A stretch of 15,104 nucleotides of DNA from Flavobacteriaceae bacterium (GTDB lineage Bacteria > Bacteroidota > Bacteroidia > Flavobacteriales > Flavobacteriaceae), in the NCBI GenBank assembly GCA_030828025.1, contig JAURDG010000008.1, positions 1 through 15,104 on the forward strand, in the 5' to 3' direction. Made by a program: the position numbers and the translations under genes. The notes beneath the pieces are model-generated. The model did not search any database. It had not been told where the DNA came from and saw only the letters and a list, made by a program, of their open reading frames with translations. This document shows, one piece after another, positions 14,968-15,104 of the stretch. Numbering within the stretch: the stretch's first letter is position 1; each line of letters opens with the position of its first letter.

Positions 14968-15104
14968 TGTTTGAAGTCTTTGATATAGGCCGTAAAGTCT
15001 TCGCTCGACTTGATGTTTTCGTAGTCTTTTAAATGCACCAACTTTAGGTAAATCTCTAATTGGGTTGGGGTCAAATAGCCAACAACTGGGGTGAGGTAAT
15101 TTCC
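14952..15104 (-). CDS. 3' end of an unrecognised gene
   Basis: On the minus strand the frame is open from the right edge of the window for 50 codons and ends in TAA at 14952-14954, so only the C-terminus is seen. The visible residues are soluble in character and end in YIKDFKHQFKG, preceded by LTPTQLEIYLKL, which looks like an amphipathic helical tail. I cannot name the family. The stop lies inside the comEC 3' end (16-base tail-to-tail overlap), and the non-coding space would otherwise be about 137 bases, unusual in this dense region. Both points favour a real gene, though the stretch is short enough that chance is not excluded. Confidence 0.6.
   Translation of the reverse strand, partial: GNYLTPVVGYLTPTQLEIYLKLVHLKDYENIKSSEDFTAYIKDFKHQFKG

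Noticed and set aside
1..15104. Search for CRISPR repeats, tRNA or rRNA genes, insertion sequences, attachment sites or defence genes
   Set aside because: Nothing of the kind could be seen; the window is filled by housekeeping and envelope genes of uniform character with no sign of recent transfer.

Overview
The window looks like ordinary chromosomal DNA from a member of the Bacteroidota, most likely Flavobacteriia-like. The protein signatures, the gene order purH-mreB-mreC-mreD-mrdA-rodA, the general lack of strong Shine-Dalgarno sequences and the moderately AT-rich base composition all fit. Genus cannot be read from the sequence. All of it is gene-dense: 14 protein genes (two cut by the window edges), no RNA genes, no mobile elements, no CRISPR and no gap over 300 bases. 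The longest gap is the roughly 120-base divergent intergenic region at about 10.32-10.44 kb.

Layout: (1) 1-663, the 3' third of groEL, closed by a clear intrinsic terminator. (2) 664-1134, a GAF-domain protein of the free methionine-(R)-sulfoxide reductase family, whose ATG directly abuts the terminator T-tract. (3) 1178-8169, purH (last two steps of IMP synthesis) followed by the complete elongasome set mreB, mreC, mreD, mrdA (PBP2) and rodA. From mreC onward these genes overlap one another, which suggests coupled translation of the rod-shape machinery. (4) 8175-10316 on the minus strand, a periplasmic tail-specific (C-terminal processing) protease that converges on rodA with 5 bases between stops. 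(5) 10440-14967 on the plus strand, a tightly packed envelope/housekeeping run: surE, a small three-helix membrane protein of unknown function, lpxB (lipid A disaccharide synthase), a small NlpC/P60 lipoprotein and comEC (DNA uptake channel). (6) 14952-15104 on the minus strand, the 3' end of an unrecognised gene that overlaps the comEC 3' end tail-to-tail.

Together the genes concern cell envelope construction: lateral-wall peptidoglycan synthesis (Mre/PBP2/RodA), peptidoglycan trimming (NlpC/P60), periplasmic proteolysis (Prc) and lipid A synthesis (LpxB), plus purine synthesis and nucleotide salvage (PurH, SurE).

I found no convincing new multi-gene system. The points most worth a second look are a recurring TACTTTTA element 16-22 bases upstream of three start codons, the gaf start codon fused to a terminator, a Cys/His cluster between the catalytic motifs of PBP2, a ComEC whose C-terminal domain lacks metallo-beta-lactamase metal ligands, and two unrecognised genes (the 90-residue membrane protein and the truncated right-edge gene).
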